A stretch of 64,000 nt of DNA from Photorhabdus cinerea (GCF_011189575.1 NZ_PUJW01000021.1:3684-67683), one strand, 5' to 3'; shown: positions 53,901 through 61,847, numbered from the stretch's first letter. Program-made: numbers and translations. The notes: generated by a model not told the origin, from the letters alone.

Positions 53901-54309
53901 GATGCAACAGCGCCTGCCCGTCATCGTCCAGGTCGGCCAGTTTCGGGCTCGGCAGAGGTGCGGCCTGTGATCCCGGCGGGGCGGCTAAAGAAGAAGCGGC
54001 CACAACTGCATTGTCCATGTCCGGCAGCCCGGCCAGCTCCTTTAGCCGGCGGATAGCGATTTTCAGCGTGACGCCTTCCGTTTGTATCACCCAGTCCAGC
54101 ACCGACCCCGCTGCGCCACAGCCAAAGCAGTGATACAGATTCTTGGCAGGCGATATCACCATTGAGGGCGTTTTCTCGTGATGGAACGGACAGCGCAGCA
54201 CATAATCCTCACCGCGTTTTTTCATCGCACGGCCTTGCTTACGCGCCAGCCCCAGCAACGAGACGGTTTGCTTTAAGTGGGCTAAATCGGTATCGGGAAT
54301 TCGGGTCAT
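50965..54309 (-). CDS. Large primase-helicase replication protein (unit A)
   Basis: About 1114 residues from ATG 54309, chosen because AGGAG stands at a good distance; ATG 54336 is an in-frame alternative. Domains in order: CHC2 zinc finger (LRCPFHHEKTPSMV ... YHCFGCG, ~40-80), TOPRIM fold (ILCEALIDAMTF, LIAFDRDEAGDRGA, ~285-375), and a P-loop helicase-like ATPase (SSSAAGKSSL, with acidic ILAIAEEEG, ~590-660). The last ~170 residues are low-complexity with two copies of an about 50-residue repeat (SASSLxQVWSKSGEEKPAS...GAQVRADENAII), which coincide with the iteron-like DNA repeats. Fusion of primase and helicase on a small element points to self-directed DNA replication like P4 alpha. Ends overlapping the integrase gene. 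Confidence 0.9.
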   Translation of the reverse strand: MTRIPDTDLAHLKQTVSLLGLARKQGRAMKKRGEDYVLRCPFHHEKTPSMVISPAKNLYHCFGCGAAGSVLDWVIQTEGVTLKIAIRRLKELAGLPDMDNAVVAASSLAAPPGSQAAPLPSPKLADLDDDGQALLHQVIDFYHQNLLASPEAKAWLARRGLHHPELVSHFKLGYAGHHGISGSAGLLPSKDSQEGQQLRGKLSGLGVLRTTTRQDHFRGCVVVPIIGWAESASVASRGRVLQLYGRRTQPDYKVLKDSPKHLYLSSPLAGVWNEAAMKAAAEIILCEALIDAMTFWCAGFRNVIAAFGVNGFNHEHLEALQYHGVKRVLIAFDRDEAGDRGAANVAADLLEAGIEAWRVQFPPGMDANDYAVKSGNAEHALGLALQQAVWLGQGTAPGAVFSHERPVSPSVTEKPQSAGVAESSSLAAPPELTVAQVPCERTASGELLMKSGPRIWRIRGMKKSPVPDVMKVNVQVRDETSGLFHVDTLDMYHARSRQNYISTAAQELECELSVIKREAGRVLLMLEQQQDAQQQADAEASGTTAVTVSAEDEAAALALLTSPNLTEQIINDMAACGVVGESTNLLTGYLAAVSRKLDKPLAVLIQSSSAAGKSSLMEAVLNLMPEEERIQYSAMTGQSLYYLGETSLQHKILAIAEEEGVRQAAYALKLLQSDGELKIASTGKNEQSGELVTREYKVQGPVMLMLTTTAIDVDEELLNRCLVLTVNESREQTQAIHAMQRHRQTLAGLLADSEKGYLTQLHQNAQRLLRPLKVVNPYAHQLTFLSDKTRMRRDHMKYLTLIQAIALLHQYQREVKKTTHRGQVIEYIEITQDDITLANRLAHEVLGRTLDEMPPQTRKLLLLIQEMVNAQAQIQHCQPNEVRFTRRDIRAFTHWSDSQLKNHCQRLTEMEYLLLHGGSRGHLLHYELLWDGEDNGAAHLCGLLDVGEPDSETAGSERKSDREGSQSASSLRQVWSKSGEEKPASVPTAQGPAGAQVRADENAIIKENNHRDALPVPDRDKTPEATPTGHESKSNLNKCKSDREDSKSASSLGQVWSKSGEEKPASAQTAQGKTGAQVRADENAIIRGKNKMAPSPAASAAHPPAETEINHGKP
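51133..51436. repeat. Iteron-like AGACTTG repeats inside the primase gene, unit A
   Basis: Two clusters of AGACTT(G/A). Cluster 1 starts at 51133, 51144, 51155, 51166, 51187, 51208; cluster 2 at 51376, 51387, 51398, 51409 (AGACTG), 51430. Steps are 11 or 21 bp, about one or two helical turns. On the coding strand the motif CAAGTCTG falls in three different reading frames (K-S, S-L and within Q-V-W), so the conserved thing is DNA, not peptide. Candidate origin or cis replication region for the primase-helicase. Confidence 0.7.
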
Positions 54310-54344
54310 TGCCTTTACTCCTGTAAAATGCGTCAAGATTCATA

Positions 54345-54385
54345 TTGATAATATATATAGTCCCTGATATGACACTTTTAGTCAA
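54345..54385. promoter_or_regulatory. Overlapping divergent promoters and likely XRE operator (unit A)
   Basis: For the XRE gene: TTGATA (54345-54350), 17-base spacer, TATGAC (54368-54373). For the primase operon on the minus strand: TTGACT (54385-54380) with ACTATA about 18 bases on. TGAC-ACTTTTA-GTCA (54370-54384) is a dyad that overlaps both and is a plausible repressor site. Confidence 0.45.
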
Positions 54386-54408
54386 GCGATAAAAACGGGA
54401 GGGGTATA

Positions 54409-54780
54409 GTGACGCCAGTTACAGCAACTTTGGAATTTCCTATGAGCTTTTCTGATAAATTGGCTGCTTCCCGTAAAGAGCTTGGTTTCACGCAACAACA
54501 GATGGCTGACAAGATTGGTATGCACGTTTCACAGTACAAGCGCTATGAAGCCGGGACATCCCAGCCGACGATTGATGTGTTTCGGCGGATTGCATTAGCG
54601 TTGAATGTCAGTGCCGATATGCTTCTTTTTGATCACAATGAACGCGGACCCGATGACCGGCTAAAACTCCAGTTCGAAGCGGTCTCACAGTTGGATGAGA
54701 AAGAGCGGGAAGCGATTGAGACAGTGATTAGCAGTATGTTGCATATGCATGATGCTAAACGTTGGACGATAAAACGTTAG
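54409..54780 (+). CDS. XRE-family transcriptional regulator (unit A)
   Basis: 123 residues. Helix-turn-helix at residues ~17-70 (LAASRKELGFTQQQMADKIG, VSQYKRYEAGTSQPT, FRRIALALNVSADMLLF), then a short helical tail. GTG 54409 is the likely start because GGGAGGGG stands just upstream; ATG 54442 is an in-frame alternative. It faces away from the primase-integrase operon across a 100-base shared control region, the classic layout for a repressor that keeps an integrated element silent. Confidence 0.9.
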   Translation: MTPVTATLEFPMSFSDKLAASRKELGFTQQQMADKIGMHVSQYKRYEAGTSQPTIDVFRRIALALNVSADMLLFDHNERGPDDRLKLQFEAVSQLDEKEREAIETVISSMLHMHDAKRWTIKR

Positions 54781-54805
54781 GCGCTCAAGAAGAGATAATA
54801 CTTAC

Positions 54806-54840
54806 GCGGTGTTGAGATGCTGAGAACATCCCAGCACCGC
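54806..54840. other. Hairpin between XRE gene and symE-like gene (unit A)
   Basis: GCGGTGTTGAGATG and CATCCCAGCACCGC pair over 14 positions with two mismatches or G-T pairs. No T run follows. It could end the XRE transcript or be part of an antisense RNA for the symE-like gene, in analogy to symR. Confidence 0.4.
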
Positions 54841-54872
54841 TAACCACAACCCACTATCAGAGGTAGTTAGCT

Positions 54873-55115
54873 ATGGCTGAACACGATTGTAATGTAAATT
54901 CAGGCAGTTCGAAAGCCCGACGCCACTATAAAGTCGGCTATATCAGCCGATGTCACGCCAACCGCCACACTGGCATGACCCGCTATTACAGCCAGCACCC
55001 CAGTTTGCATCTTAAAGGTAACTGGCTGGAAGAAGCGGGCTTTGCCACCGGGCAGCCAGTGCAGGTCAGTGTTGAGCACGGACAGTTGATTATCCGGCTT
55101 GTTGAAAACGGCTAA
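54873..55115 (+). CDS. SymE-like protein (unit A)
   Basis: 80 residues. RRHYKVGYISRCHANRHTGM followed by HPSLHLKGNWLEEAGFATGQ and VQVSVEHGQLIIRLV is the SymE toxin family pattern (AbrB-like fold; E. coli SymE is an SOS-induced type I toxin whose overexpression condenses nucleic acids). GAGG lies about 10 bases before ATG 54873. It converges on the cdi immunity gene with a shared terminator. Possible roles here: addiction module of the element, or an anti-silencing DNA-binding protein; not tested by the sequence. Confidence 0.85.
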   Translation: MAEHDCNVNSGSSKARRHYKVGYISRCHANRHTGMTRYYSQHPSLHLKGNWLEEAGFATGQPVQVSVEHGQLIIRLVENG

Positions 55116-55121
55116 AAAGGA

Positions 55122-55144
55122 GATCCCAGCGCTTGGCTGGGATC
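55122..55144. terminator. Bidirectional terminator between symE-like and immunity genes (unit A)
   Basis: GATCCCAGC/GCTGGGATC, perfect 9-bp stem with a 5-base loop, between two convergent stops; AGTATTTATT follows on the plus side and TCCTTTTT on the minus side. Confidence 0.8.
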
Positions 55145-55156
55145 AGTATTTATTGA

Positions 55157-55540
55157 TTACCACCACTTAGGATAATCATTAAATGCCTCGTACAATGCAC
55201 ATTTCGACTCATCGGTCAGCTTTTCTCTTCCTTTTGCTGATGTGATATAACCATCTAGATTTTCTTTGGCACATGACCATTCAAGTGAGTCCTGAACAGG
55301 GTTTAATAGCAATTCAAAAGCCCCATTCATATCTTTAAGACGAGCTATATCATTTCTACGTAAGTTGTCGATAAATGAGTCAAAACATTGACATTCTATC
55401 CATAGCTGCATGTCCACGCCTAAACTATATCCAAACTTATCTACTCGGATTGTAAGATTAAATTTCATTGACGGTACATGCTCATCAAGCTCTATTACAT
55501 CTAATATAATGTTTATAGGGTTTTTAATTTCTATATCCAT
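55157..55540 (-). CDS. cdiI: CDI immunity protein for toxin module 1 (unit A)
   Basis: 127 residues, acidic and soluble (MDIEIKNPINIILDVIELDE, FDSFIDNLRRNDIARLKDMN, YEAFNDYPKWW). Its ATG directly abuts the toxin stop (TAA-ATG). I do not recognise the family; the immunity role follows from this position, which is the rule for cdiA/cdiI pairs, and from its identical linkage in both units. Its terminator is shared with the symE-like gene. Confidence 0.8.
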   Translation of the reverse strand: MDIEIKNPINIILDVIELDEHVPSMKFNLTIRVDKFGYSLGVDMQLWIECQCFDSFIDNLRRNDIARLKDMNGAFELLLNPVQDSLEWSCAKENLDGYITSAKGREKLTDESKCALYEAFNDYPKWW

Positions 55541-56434
55541 TTAATGTGCTCCTACATAACGGGCATGGATGATCGTTGGCAACTCAGTTGCTGTTCGTGG
55601 TGGTTTAATTTCTAGTTGCCAGCCATCTACAGTAATTCTCTCACCATATGGCATTTTGTTTTTTGTGGCAGTATTTACAGCAGATTGGAAACTTCTTAGT
55701 TCTTGTTGACTAGCCAGTCTCACTGCTTCAGGCGTATGCGTAACAGCTTTTGATGCTGCGTACTCCACCATATGTTCGGTAGCATTTCCATGTACCCAGA
55801 CTTTCTTCCCGTTCGGTAATGACATTTCAAAAGATTTAGGAATTACGGAGCCAGGATACATTGGCTGGGTGCCTTTAATGGAATCGAAAACAGTCCCTGT
55901 TGACAACTCACTATTCTTCGCAACATTTTCTGTTTTTCCATTCGACAATGACTTCCCATCAAACTTACCAACCGGATGCTCAACATTCGTCACCGTACCC
56001 TGATCCTTCGGACTGAATTTCCCTTCTCCTACTTTCCATTGTGGTGATGAACCTTCTGCTTTGCTACCCGAAACAGGATTTTTAGCCAGCGCCAAGAATG
56101 CTTTAGCCGCCACATATTGCATCACCTTCGCTTCACTGGTCGGGATACCACCGGCTACAATTTCAGCGGCTTTCTCCGGCGTCATTTTCTCATTGAACAT
56201 CACCACATCCAACGGGACACCGAAGAAGTTCCCCCACGCCACAATCAACCCTCTGGCCGGATCTTGCCCTTCAGGGTGCGTACCTCTCGCTTGTTTTGCC
56301 AACGCTTCCGACAATTCATCCGGGGTTGCCCCTTCCCTGAGCATTTGCATGGCGAGTGAACTCTGTGCCCGACCGTACTCCATCATTCCTTTTGGCAGGC
56401 TCAGCGCATTATTCTCAATAACAACCCATTCCAT
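55541..56434 (-). CDS. Displaced CdiA C-terminal toxin module 1 (unit A copy)
   Basis: 297 residues starting MEWVVIENNALSLPKGMMEY. Identical in translation to the live cdiA tip at 62980 from the VENN motif onward, but cut off from the cdiA body: upstream of IENN stand only five residues encoded by the end of unit B. Pretoxin segment ARGTHPEGQDPARGLIVAWG; toxin tip IPKSFEMSLPNGKKVWVHGN, TEHMVEYAAS, MPYGERITVDGWQLEI, which looks like a compact nuclease-type tip with conserved His and Arg, family not recognised. No good ribosome site precedes ATG 56434. Confidence 0.8.
   Translation of the reverse strand: MEWVVIENNALSLPKGMMEYGRAQSSLAMQMLREGATPDELSEALAKQARGTHPEGQDPARGLIVAWGNFFGVPLDVVMFNEKMTPEKAAEIVAGGIPTSEAKVMQYVAAKAFLALAKNPVSGSKAEGSSPQWKVGEGKFSPKDQGTVTNVEHPVGKFDGKSLSNGKTENVAKNSELSTGTVFDSIKGTQPMYPGSVIPKSFEMSLPNGKKVWVHGNATEHMVEYAASKAVTHTPEAVRLASQQELRSFQSAVNTATKNKMPYGERITVDGWQLEIKPPRTATELPTIIHARYVGAH
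56406..56419. repeat. VENN-coding 14-bp direct repeat, middle boundary
   Basis: GCATTATTCTCAAT. Here the left flank equals the left flank of the copy at 63845 and the right flank equals that of the copy at 48967, so it is the junction of the two units. Confidence 0.95.
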
Positions 56435-56442
56435 TGCGAAGT

Positions 56443-56455
56443 TGACCGCCGGTCA
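56443..56455. repeat. 13-bp palindrome near the unit end (unit B)
   Basis: TGACC-GCC-GGTCA, same place in the unit as 49004-49016. Confidence 0.4.
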
Positions 56456-56468
56456 CCGATTTTCCTAA

Positions 56469-57299
56469 TGCTCTCAGTCAGTTACACCCCGTTTTTTCCA
56501 ATGTGCGTTCACCGCCGAACCCAAAACCCCCTGACGCGCTTTTCGCCTCCAAAGGCCGGTTTTTCCCGCCGTGCCATTGTCAGTGTAGCGCCTTTTTCGG
56601 CAACGGGCGAACGTCGCCCAACTTGTTTGGGCGGCGGGTGCCCGTTCTGCGGGCGCGGGCGGCATAGAGCCCGCAAGCGGCGCCCCTGCGACGCTCTGAG
56701 GCACGGGCGTTTCAGACTGGGCACGGCTTTGCATGACCACGCGATTTTGTTCAGGGAAGCCCCTGGGGGCTGCACGGGGCGGCGATGGCGAGCACGGGGA
56801 CGAGCAACGGAGCGCAGCGCAGTGCGAGCCGCGCGCAGCCAGTGCAGCAGGGTTGGGGCGGGGGACGTAAATTAGCGGAGGCCGCAGGCCGACTTGCCTT
56901 CAGGGGGGTTGGCCGGACGTTGGCACGGCAGCTAAAGAAGAACACGGGTTTTTGCCGAGGACTGGCTCAGCGGCTGACAGCAGAAGGCGTCAGCCTTGTG
57001 CGCCACTCCCCGCAATGCCGACCCGCGGGGGCGCAAGACATAATGCCAATTATACGCATTAAGCCGCTCATCAATGCTCAGGCGGTTGCCCGGGCTCACC
57101 GGCGCAGTGCGTATATTTCCCCTCGCATTATGTTCAATAGGCGTTGGGCGGCCTGGACTGGCTCAACGGGGACGCCGGGGCTTGGGCCGCCTGACGACTA
57201 TTTACCCCCGCGTGCGCCGGGGCTGACGGGCAGTCCGGCCACGGTCTGCCCTCACACCGAACCCGCCCAGCTTAACGGGGGCGGGCGGACGGTCAGCGG
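56469..57299. other. GC-rich block, Ash/Icd-like, unit B
   Basis: Same as 49030-49860 except for the two fold-back substitutions. It separates the displaced toxin from the integrase gene. No single reading frame is clearly favoured. Confidence 0.5.
57036..57139. repeat. Fold-back of two inverted dif-like sites, unit B
   Basis: Same left arm as unit A. The right arm reads TGCGTATATTT, then CCCCTC, then GCATTATGT: T57116 breaks one pair of the inner stem and T57123 lies in the C run of the centre. Both unit-to-unit differences found in the window are here. Confidence 0.65.
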
Positions 57300-57310
57300 A
57301 TATTGAGGTT

Positions 57311-58417
57311 TCAGGTCGGCGTCGGGCTGTCCGGCGGTGTGTCGGCGTTGTCTTCGGCGTACAGGTCGGCCAGTAAACCCACTTCATCGGCGTCGTTGAC
57401 TTTTTCGTCGGCCATTTGCTCCGCCGGGTGGGTGCTGGCATGTACCGCCTGCAAGGCCCGGATAGAGACCTGCGTATACACCTGGGTGGATTCCACGCTG
57501 GCATGGCCTAACATGGCCTGTATCCAGCGCAGGTCCGCCCCGTTCTCCAGCATCTGGGTTGCCATCGCGTGCCGGAACAGGTGACAGGCACCTTTTTTCT
57601 CGATACCCACCGCGTTGATATAACTTGTTACCAGATTGCTGATACCGTTGGCCTGTAAGCCATCCAGCCCATCCATCGCCACGAATAATGCCTTGACGTC
57701 AGGATTGACGATAAGTTGTGGCCGCACCTGTTGCTGATAGCGTTGTAGCCAGCTTAAGGCGCGTTCGCCGAGGGGCAACACCCGGTCTTTATTGCCCTTG
57801 CCCTGCCGGATAGTCACGGTTTTGCGTTTTCCGTCAACGCTGTACACATCCAGCCGGGTTAATTCGCCCCGACGCATCCCGGTTGACCAGAGCAACTCCA
57901 TCAACGCCCGGTCACGTACCCCCTGCAACGTCGTCAGGTCAGGCTGCGCCAGTATCTGTTCGGTTTCATCGATGGTCAGAATATAGCGCGGCAGATGCTT
58001 TTCCAGTCTGGGGAGTTCAAGGTCCGCCGCCGGGTTTGCCAGTATCAGATTTTGTTTCGTCAGCCATTTGAACCAGACCTTCAATGGCTCCAGTTGGGTA
58101 CGTTGCGTCCGGGTGCTTAATGGTTCACCGTTGGTCTTGCGGTACTGATACAGATAACGCTGGTAACGCTCCAGTATCGGCCGGGTGATATCCGCGGCGT
58201 AGTATAAACCGCGCTCGGTTGCCCACAGGATAAAGTGGTAAGTATGGTGCGTCTGTACTTTCAGTGTGCTTTCTGACCAGTTACGTTCCTGCCGCCACAC
58301 CACAAAGCGCAGCAACAACGCATACAGGCTCTTCGGGTCGTGCGCCGGCCCGACAGGTTTACGGTACACTTCATCCACGGTCAGCAGGCTTCCCCTGCGG
58401 GGTTTACGGTTTGCCAT
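57311..58417 (-). CDS. Tyrosine recombinase/integrase, XerC/D-like (unit B)
   Basis: 368 residues, identical in translation to the unit A enzyme, with the full Arg-Lys-His-Arg-His-Tyr catalytic set and the same 14-base overlap with the primase gene. Two intact copies mean that either unit could supply recombinase for both. Confidence 0.93.
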   Translation of the reverse strand: MANRKPRRGSLLTVDEVYRKPVGPAHDPKSLYALLLRFVVWRQERNWSESTLKVQTHHTYHFILWATERGLYYAADITRPILERYQRYLYQYRKTNGEPLSTRTQRTQLEPLKVWFKWLTKQNLILANPAADLELPRLEKHLPRYILTIDETEQILAQPDLTTLQGVRDRALMELLWSTGMRRGELTRLDVYSVDGKRKTVTIRQGKGNKDRVLPLGERALSWLQRYQQQVRPQLIVNPDVKALFVAMDGLDGLQANGISNLVTSYINAVGIEKKGACHLFRHAMATQMLENGADLRWIQAMLGHASVESTQVYTQVSIRALQAVHASTHPAEQMADEKVNDADEVGLLADLYAEDNADTPPDSPTPT

Positions 58418-61400
58418 GATTTATCTCCGTTTCAGCGGGGGGATGAGCGGCTGAGGCAGCGGGCGACGGGGCCATTTTATTTTTGCCTCTAATTATTGCG
58501 TTTTCATCCGCCCGGACTTGTGCCCCTGTTTTCCCTTGTGCTGTCTGGGCTGACGCGGGTTTTTCTTCCCCAGACTTAGACCAGACTTGCCCCAGACTTG
58601 AGGCAGACTTACTGTCTTCCCGGTCAGACTTGCATTTATTTAAGTTAGACTTGCTCTCATGACCTGTCGGGGTGGCTTCCGGCGTTTTATCCCTGTCAGG
58701 CACGGGCAATGCGTCTCTGTGATTATTTTCCTTAATAATAGCGTTTTCATCTGCCCGGACTTGTGCACCCGCCGGCCCTTGTGCTGTCGGGACTGACGCG
58801 GGTTTTTCTTCCCCAGACTTAGACCAGACTTGCCTCAGACTTGAGGCAGACTGACTGCCTTCCCGGTCAGACTTGCGTTCACTGCCGGCGGTTTCGGAGT
58901 CCGGTTCTCCGACATCCAGCAGGCCGCACAGGTGGGCTGCGCCGTTGTCTTCCCCGTCCCACAGCAGTTCATAATGCAGCAGGTGTCCCCGGCTGCCGCC
59001 ATGCAACAACAGGTATTCCATTTCCGTCAGCCGTTGACAGTGGTTCTTGAGCTGGCTGTCGCTCCAGTGGGTAAAGGCGCGGATATCCCGCCGGGTAAAG
59101 CGCACTTCGTTTGGCTGGCAGTGCTGGATTTGCGCCTGTGCGTTCACCATCTCTTGTATCAGCAGTAACAGCTTACGCGTCTGCGGCGGCATTTCATCCA
59201 GCGTGCGCCCCAGCACCTCATGCGCCAGCCGGTTGGCGAGGGTAATGTCGTCTTGGGTGATTTCGATATATTCGATGACCTGTCCGCGGTGGGTCGTTTT
59301 CTTCACTTCACGTTGATACTGGTGCAGCAAGGCAATGGCCTGTATCAGCGTCAGGTATTTCATATGGTCGCGCCGCATCCGGGTTTTGTCTGACAGGAAC
59401 GTCAGTTGATGGGCGTAGGGATTCACCACTTTCAGCGGCCTTAACAAGCGCTGGGCGTTCTGGTGTAACTGCGTCAGATAACCTTTCTCTGAGTCAGCCA
59501 GCAACCCGGCCAGTGTCTGACGGTGCCGTTGCATCGCGTGGATGGCTTGCGTCTGTTCGCGCGATTCGTTGACCGTCAGCACCAGACAGCGGTTCAGCAG
59601 CTCTTCATCCACATCAATGGCCGTCGTCGTTAACATCAGCATGACCGGTCCCTGCACCTTGTATTCCCGCGTCACCAGTTCGCCGCTCTGTTCGTTTTTG
59701 CCGGTGCTGGCGATTTTCAGCTCGCCGTCGGACTGTAACAGTTTCAGGGCATAGGCCGCCTGCCGCACGCCTTCCTCTTCCGCTATCGCCAGTATTTTGT
59801 GTTGCAGGCTGGTTTCTCCCAGATAGTAGAGGCTCTGCCCGGTCATCGCCGAGTACTGGATACGCTCCTCTTCCGGCATCAGGTTCAGCACCGCCTCCAT
59901 CAGGCTGCTCTTGCCTGCCGCGCTGCTGCTCTGGATTAACACGGCCAGCGGTTTATCCAGTTTGCGCGAGACCGCCGCCAGATACCCGGTCAGTAGATTG
60001 GTGGATTCGCCGACCACGCCACAGGCGGCCATGTCGTTGATAATCTGTTCTGTTAAGTTCGGCGATGTCAGCAACGCCAGCGCGGCGGCTTCGTCTTCCG
60101 CGCTGACCGTGACTGCCGTTGTCCCTGAGGCTTCGGCATCGGCCTGCTGTTGCGCATCCTGTTGCTGCTCCAGCATCAGTAATACCCGCCCGGCTTCGCG
60201 TTTGATGACCGACAGCTCGCATTCCAGCTCTTGCGCCGCCGTGCTGATGTAGTTCTGCCGTGAACGGGCGTGATACATATCCAGTGTATCGACATGGAAC
60301 AACCCGCTGGTTTCATCCCGCACCTGCACATTGACTTTCATCACATCGGGCACCGGCGATTTTTTCATCCCCCGTATCCGCCAGATGCGTGGCCCGCTTT
60401 TCATCAGCAGTTCACCGGACGCCGTGCGCTCGCAGGGCACTTGTGCAACGGTTAGCTCTGGCGGGGCGGCTAAAGAAGAGGATTCAGCCACACCGGCACT
60501 TTGGGGCTTTTCCGTCACACTCGGCGAGACGGGCCGCTCATGGCTGAACACCGCGCCCGGCGCTGTTCCCTGTCCCAGCCAGACCGCTTGTTGCAAGGCC
60601 AGCCCCAGCGCATGTTCGGCGTTGCCACTTTTGACGGCATAGTCATTGGCATCCATGCCCGGCGGGAACTGCACCCGCCATGCCTCGATACCGGCTTCCA
60701 GTAAATCAGCGGCCACATTAGCCGCGCCACGGTCTCCGGCCTCGTCCCGGTCAAAGGCAATCAGCACCCGCTTCACGCCGTGATACTGCAAAGCTTCGAG
60801 GTGCTCATGGTTAAACCCGTTCACCCCGAACGCGGCAATCACGTTACGGAACCCGGCACACCAGAACGTCATGGCATCGATCAGCGCTTCGCACAGGATA
60901 ATTTCCGCAGCGGCTTTCATCGCTGCCTCATTCCAGACCCCGGCCAGGGGTGAGGACAGGTACAGATGCTTTGGGCTGTCTTTCAGCACTTTGTAATCCG
61001 GCTGGGTTCGGCGGCCATACAGTTGCAGCACCCGCCCGCGGCTGGCCACACTGGCCGATTCGGCCCAGCCGATTATCGGCACCACGACGCAGCCCCGGAA
61101 GTGGTCCTGCCGGGTGGTGGTACGCAACACGCCCAGCCCCGACAGCTTGCCGCGCAACTGCTGACCTTCCTGACTGTCTTTGGACGGCAACAACCCCGCG
61201 GAACCGCTGATACCGTGATGACCCGCATACCCCAGCTTAAAGTGGCTGACCAGTTCAGGATGATGCAGTCCGCGTCGTGCCAGCCAGGCTTTGGCTTCCG
61301 GTGACGCCAGTAAGTTCTGATGATAAAAATCAATCACCTGATGCAACAGCGCCTGCCCGTCATCGTCCAGGTCGGCCAGTTTCGGGCTCGGCAGAGGTGC

Positions 61401-61748
61401 GGCCTGTGATCCCGGCGGGGCGGCTAAAGAAGAAGCGGCCACAACTGCATTGTCCATGTCCGGCAGCCCGGCCAGCTCCTTTAGCCGGCGGATAGCGATT
61501 TTCAGCGTGACGCCTTCCGTTTGTATCACCCAGTCCAGCACCGACCCCGCTGCGCCACAGCCAAAGCAGTGATACAGATTCTTGGCAGGCGATATCACCA
61601 TTGAGGGCGTTTTCTCGTGATGGAACGGACAGCGCAGCACATAATCCTCACCGCGTTTTTTCATCGCACGGCCTTGCTTACGCGCCAGCCCCAGCAACGA
61701 GACGGTTTGCTTTAAGTGGGCTAAATCGGTATCGGGAATTCGGGTCAT
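58404..61748 (-). CDS. Large primase-helicase replication protein (unit B)
   Basis: About 1114 residues from ATG 61748 (alternative ATG 61775), identical to the unit A protein: CHC2 zinc finger, TOPRIM domain, P-loop helicase-like domain and repetitive tail that coincides with the iteron-like DNA. Intact reading frames in both copies suggest recent duplication or continued selection. Confidence 0.9.
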   Translation of the reverse strand: MTRIPDTDLAHLKQTVSLLGLARKQGRAMKKRGEDYVLRCPFHHEKTPSMVISPAKNLYHCFGCGAAGSVLDWVIQTEGVTLKIAIRRLKELAGLPDMDNAVVAASSLAAPPGSQAAPLPSPKLADLDDDGQALLHQVIDFYHQNLLASPEAKAWLARRGLHHPELVSHFKLGYAGHHGISGSAGLLPSKDSQEGQQLRGKLSGLGVLRTTTRQDHFRGCVVVPIIGWAESASVASRGRVLQLYGRRTQPDYKVLKDSPKHLYLSSPLAGVWNEAAMKAAAEIILCEALIDAMTFWCAGFRNVIAAFGVNGFNHEHLEALQYHGVKRVLIAFDRDEAGDRGAANVAADLLEAGIEAWRVQFPPGMDANDYAVKSGNAEHALGLALQQAVWLGQGTAPGAVFSHERPVSPSVTEKPQSAGVAESSSLAAPPELTVAQVPCERTASGELLMKSGPRIWRIRGMKKSPVPDVMKVNVQVRDETSGLFHVDTLDMYHARSRQNYISTAAQELECELSVIKREAGRVLLMLEQQQDAQQQADAEASGTTAVTVSAEDEAAALALLTSPNLTEQIINDMAACGVVGESTNLLTGYLAAVSRKLDKPLAVLIQSSSAAGKSSLMEAVLNLMPEEERIQYSAMTGQSLYYLGETSLQHKILAIAEEEGVRQAAYALKLLQSDGELKIASTGKNEQSGELVTREYKVQGPVMLMLTTTAIDVDEELLNRCLVLTVNESREQTQAIHAMQRHRQTLAGLLADSEKGYLTQLHQNAQRLLRPLKVVNPYAHQLTFLSDKTRMRRDHMKYLTLIQAIALLHQYQREVKKTTHRGQVIEYIEITQDDITLANRLAHEVLGRTLDEMPPQTRKLLLLIQEMVNAQAQIQHCQPNEVRFTRRDIRAFTHWSDSQLKNHCQRLTEMEYLLLHGGSRGHLLHYELLWDGEDNGAAHLCGLLDVGEPDSETAGSERKSDREGSQSASSLRQVWSKSGEEKPASVPTAQGPAGAQVRADENAIIKENNHRDALPVPDRDKTPEATPTGHESKSNLNKCKSDREDSKSASSLGQVWSKSGEEKPASAQTAQGKTGAQVRADENAIIRGKNKMAPSPAASAAHPPAETEINHGKP
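58572..58875. repeat. Iteron-like AGACTTG repeats inside the primase gene, unit B
   Basis: Starts at 58572, 58583, 58594, 58605, 58626, 58647 and 58815, 58826, 58837, 58848, 58869, the same phasing as in unit A. Confidence 0.7.
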
Positions 61749-61783
61749 TGCCTTTACTCCTGTAAAATGCGTCAAGATTCATA

Positions 61784-61824
61784 TTGATAATATATATAGT
61801 CCCTGATATGACACTTTTAGTCAA
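61784..61824. promoter_or_regulatory. Overlapping divergent promoters and likely XRE operator (unit B)
   Basis: Same sequence as 54345-54385: TTGATA/TATGAC toward the XRE gene, TTGACT with ACTATA toward the primase, and the TGAC/GTCA dyad overlapping both. Confidence 0.45.
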
Positions 61825-61847
61825 GCGATAAAAACGGGAGGGGTATA

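Larger units (their letters stand above)
48967..56405 (-). mobile_element. Toxin-carrying satellite-like element, unit A
   Basis: 7439-bp unit in direct tandem with an almost identical unit B. Content from left to right: unit end with an in-frame ATG, GC-rich block with a fold-back, tyrosine recombinase, primase-helicase, XRE regulator, symE-like gene, immunity gene, CdiA toxin module. Both edges are the 14-bp VENN-coding repeat. Primase plus integrase plus XRE regulator with a GC-rich block resembles P4-like satellites, but no capsid-hijacking genes are present. Mobility is inferred from content and exact edges. Confidence 0.8.
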
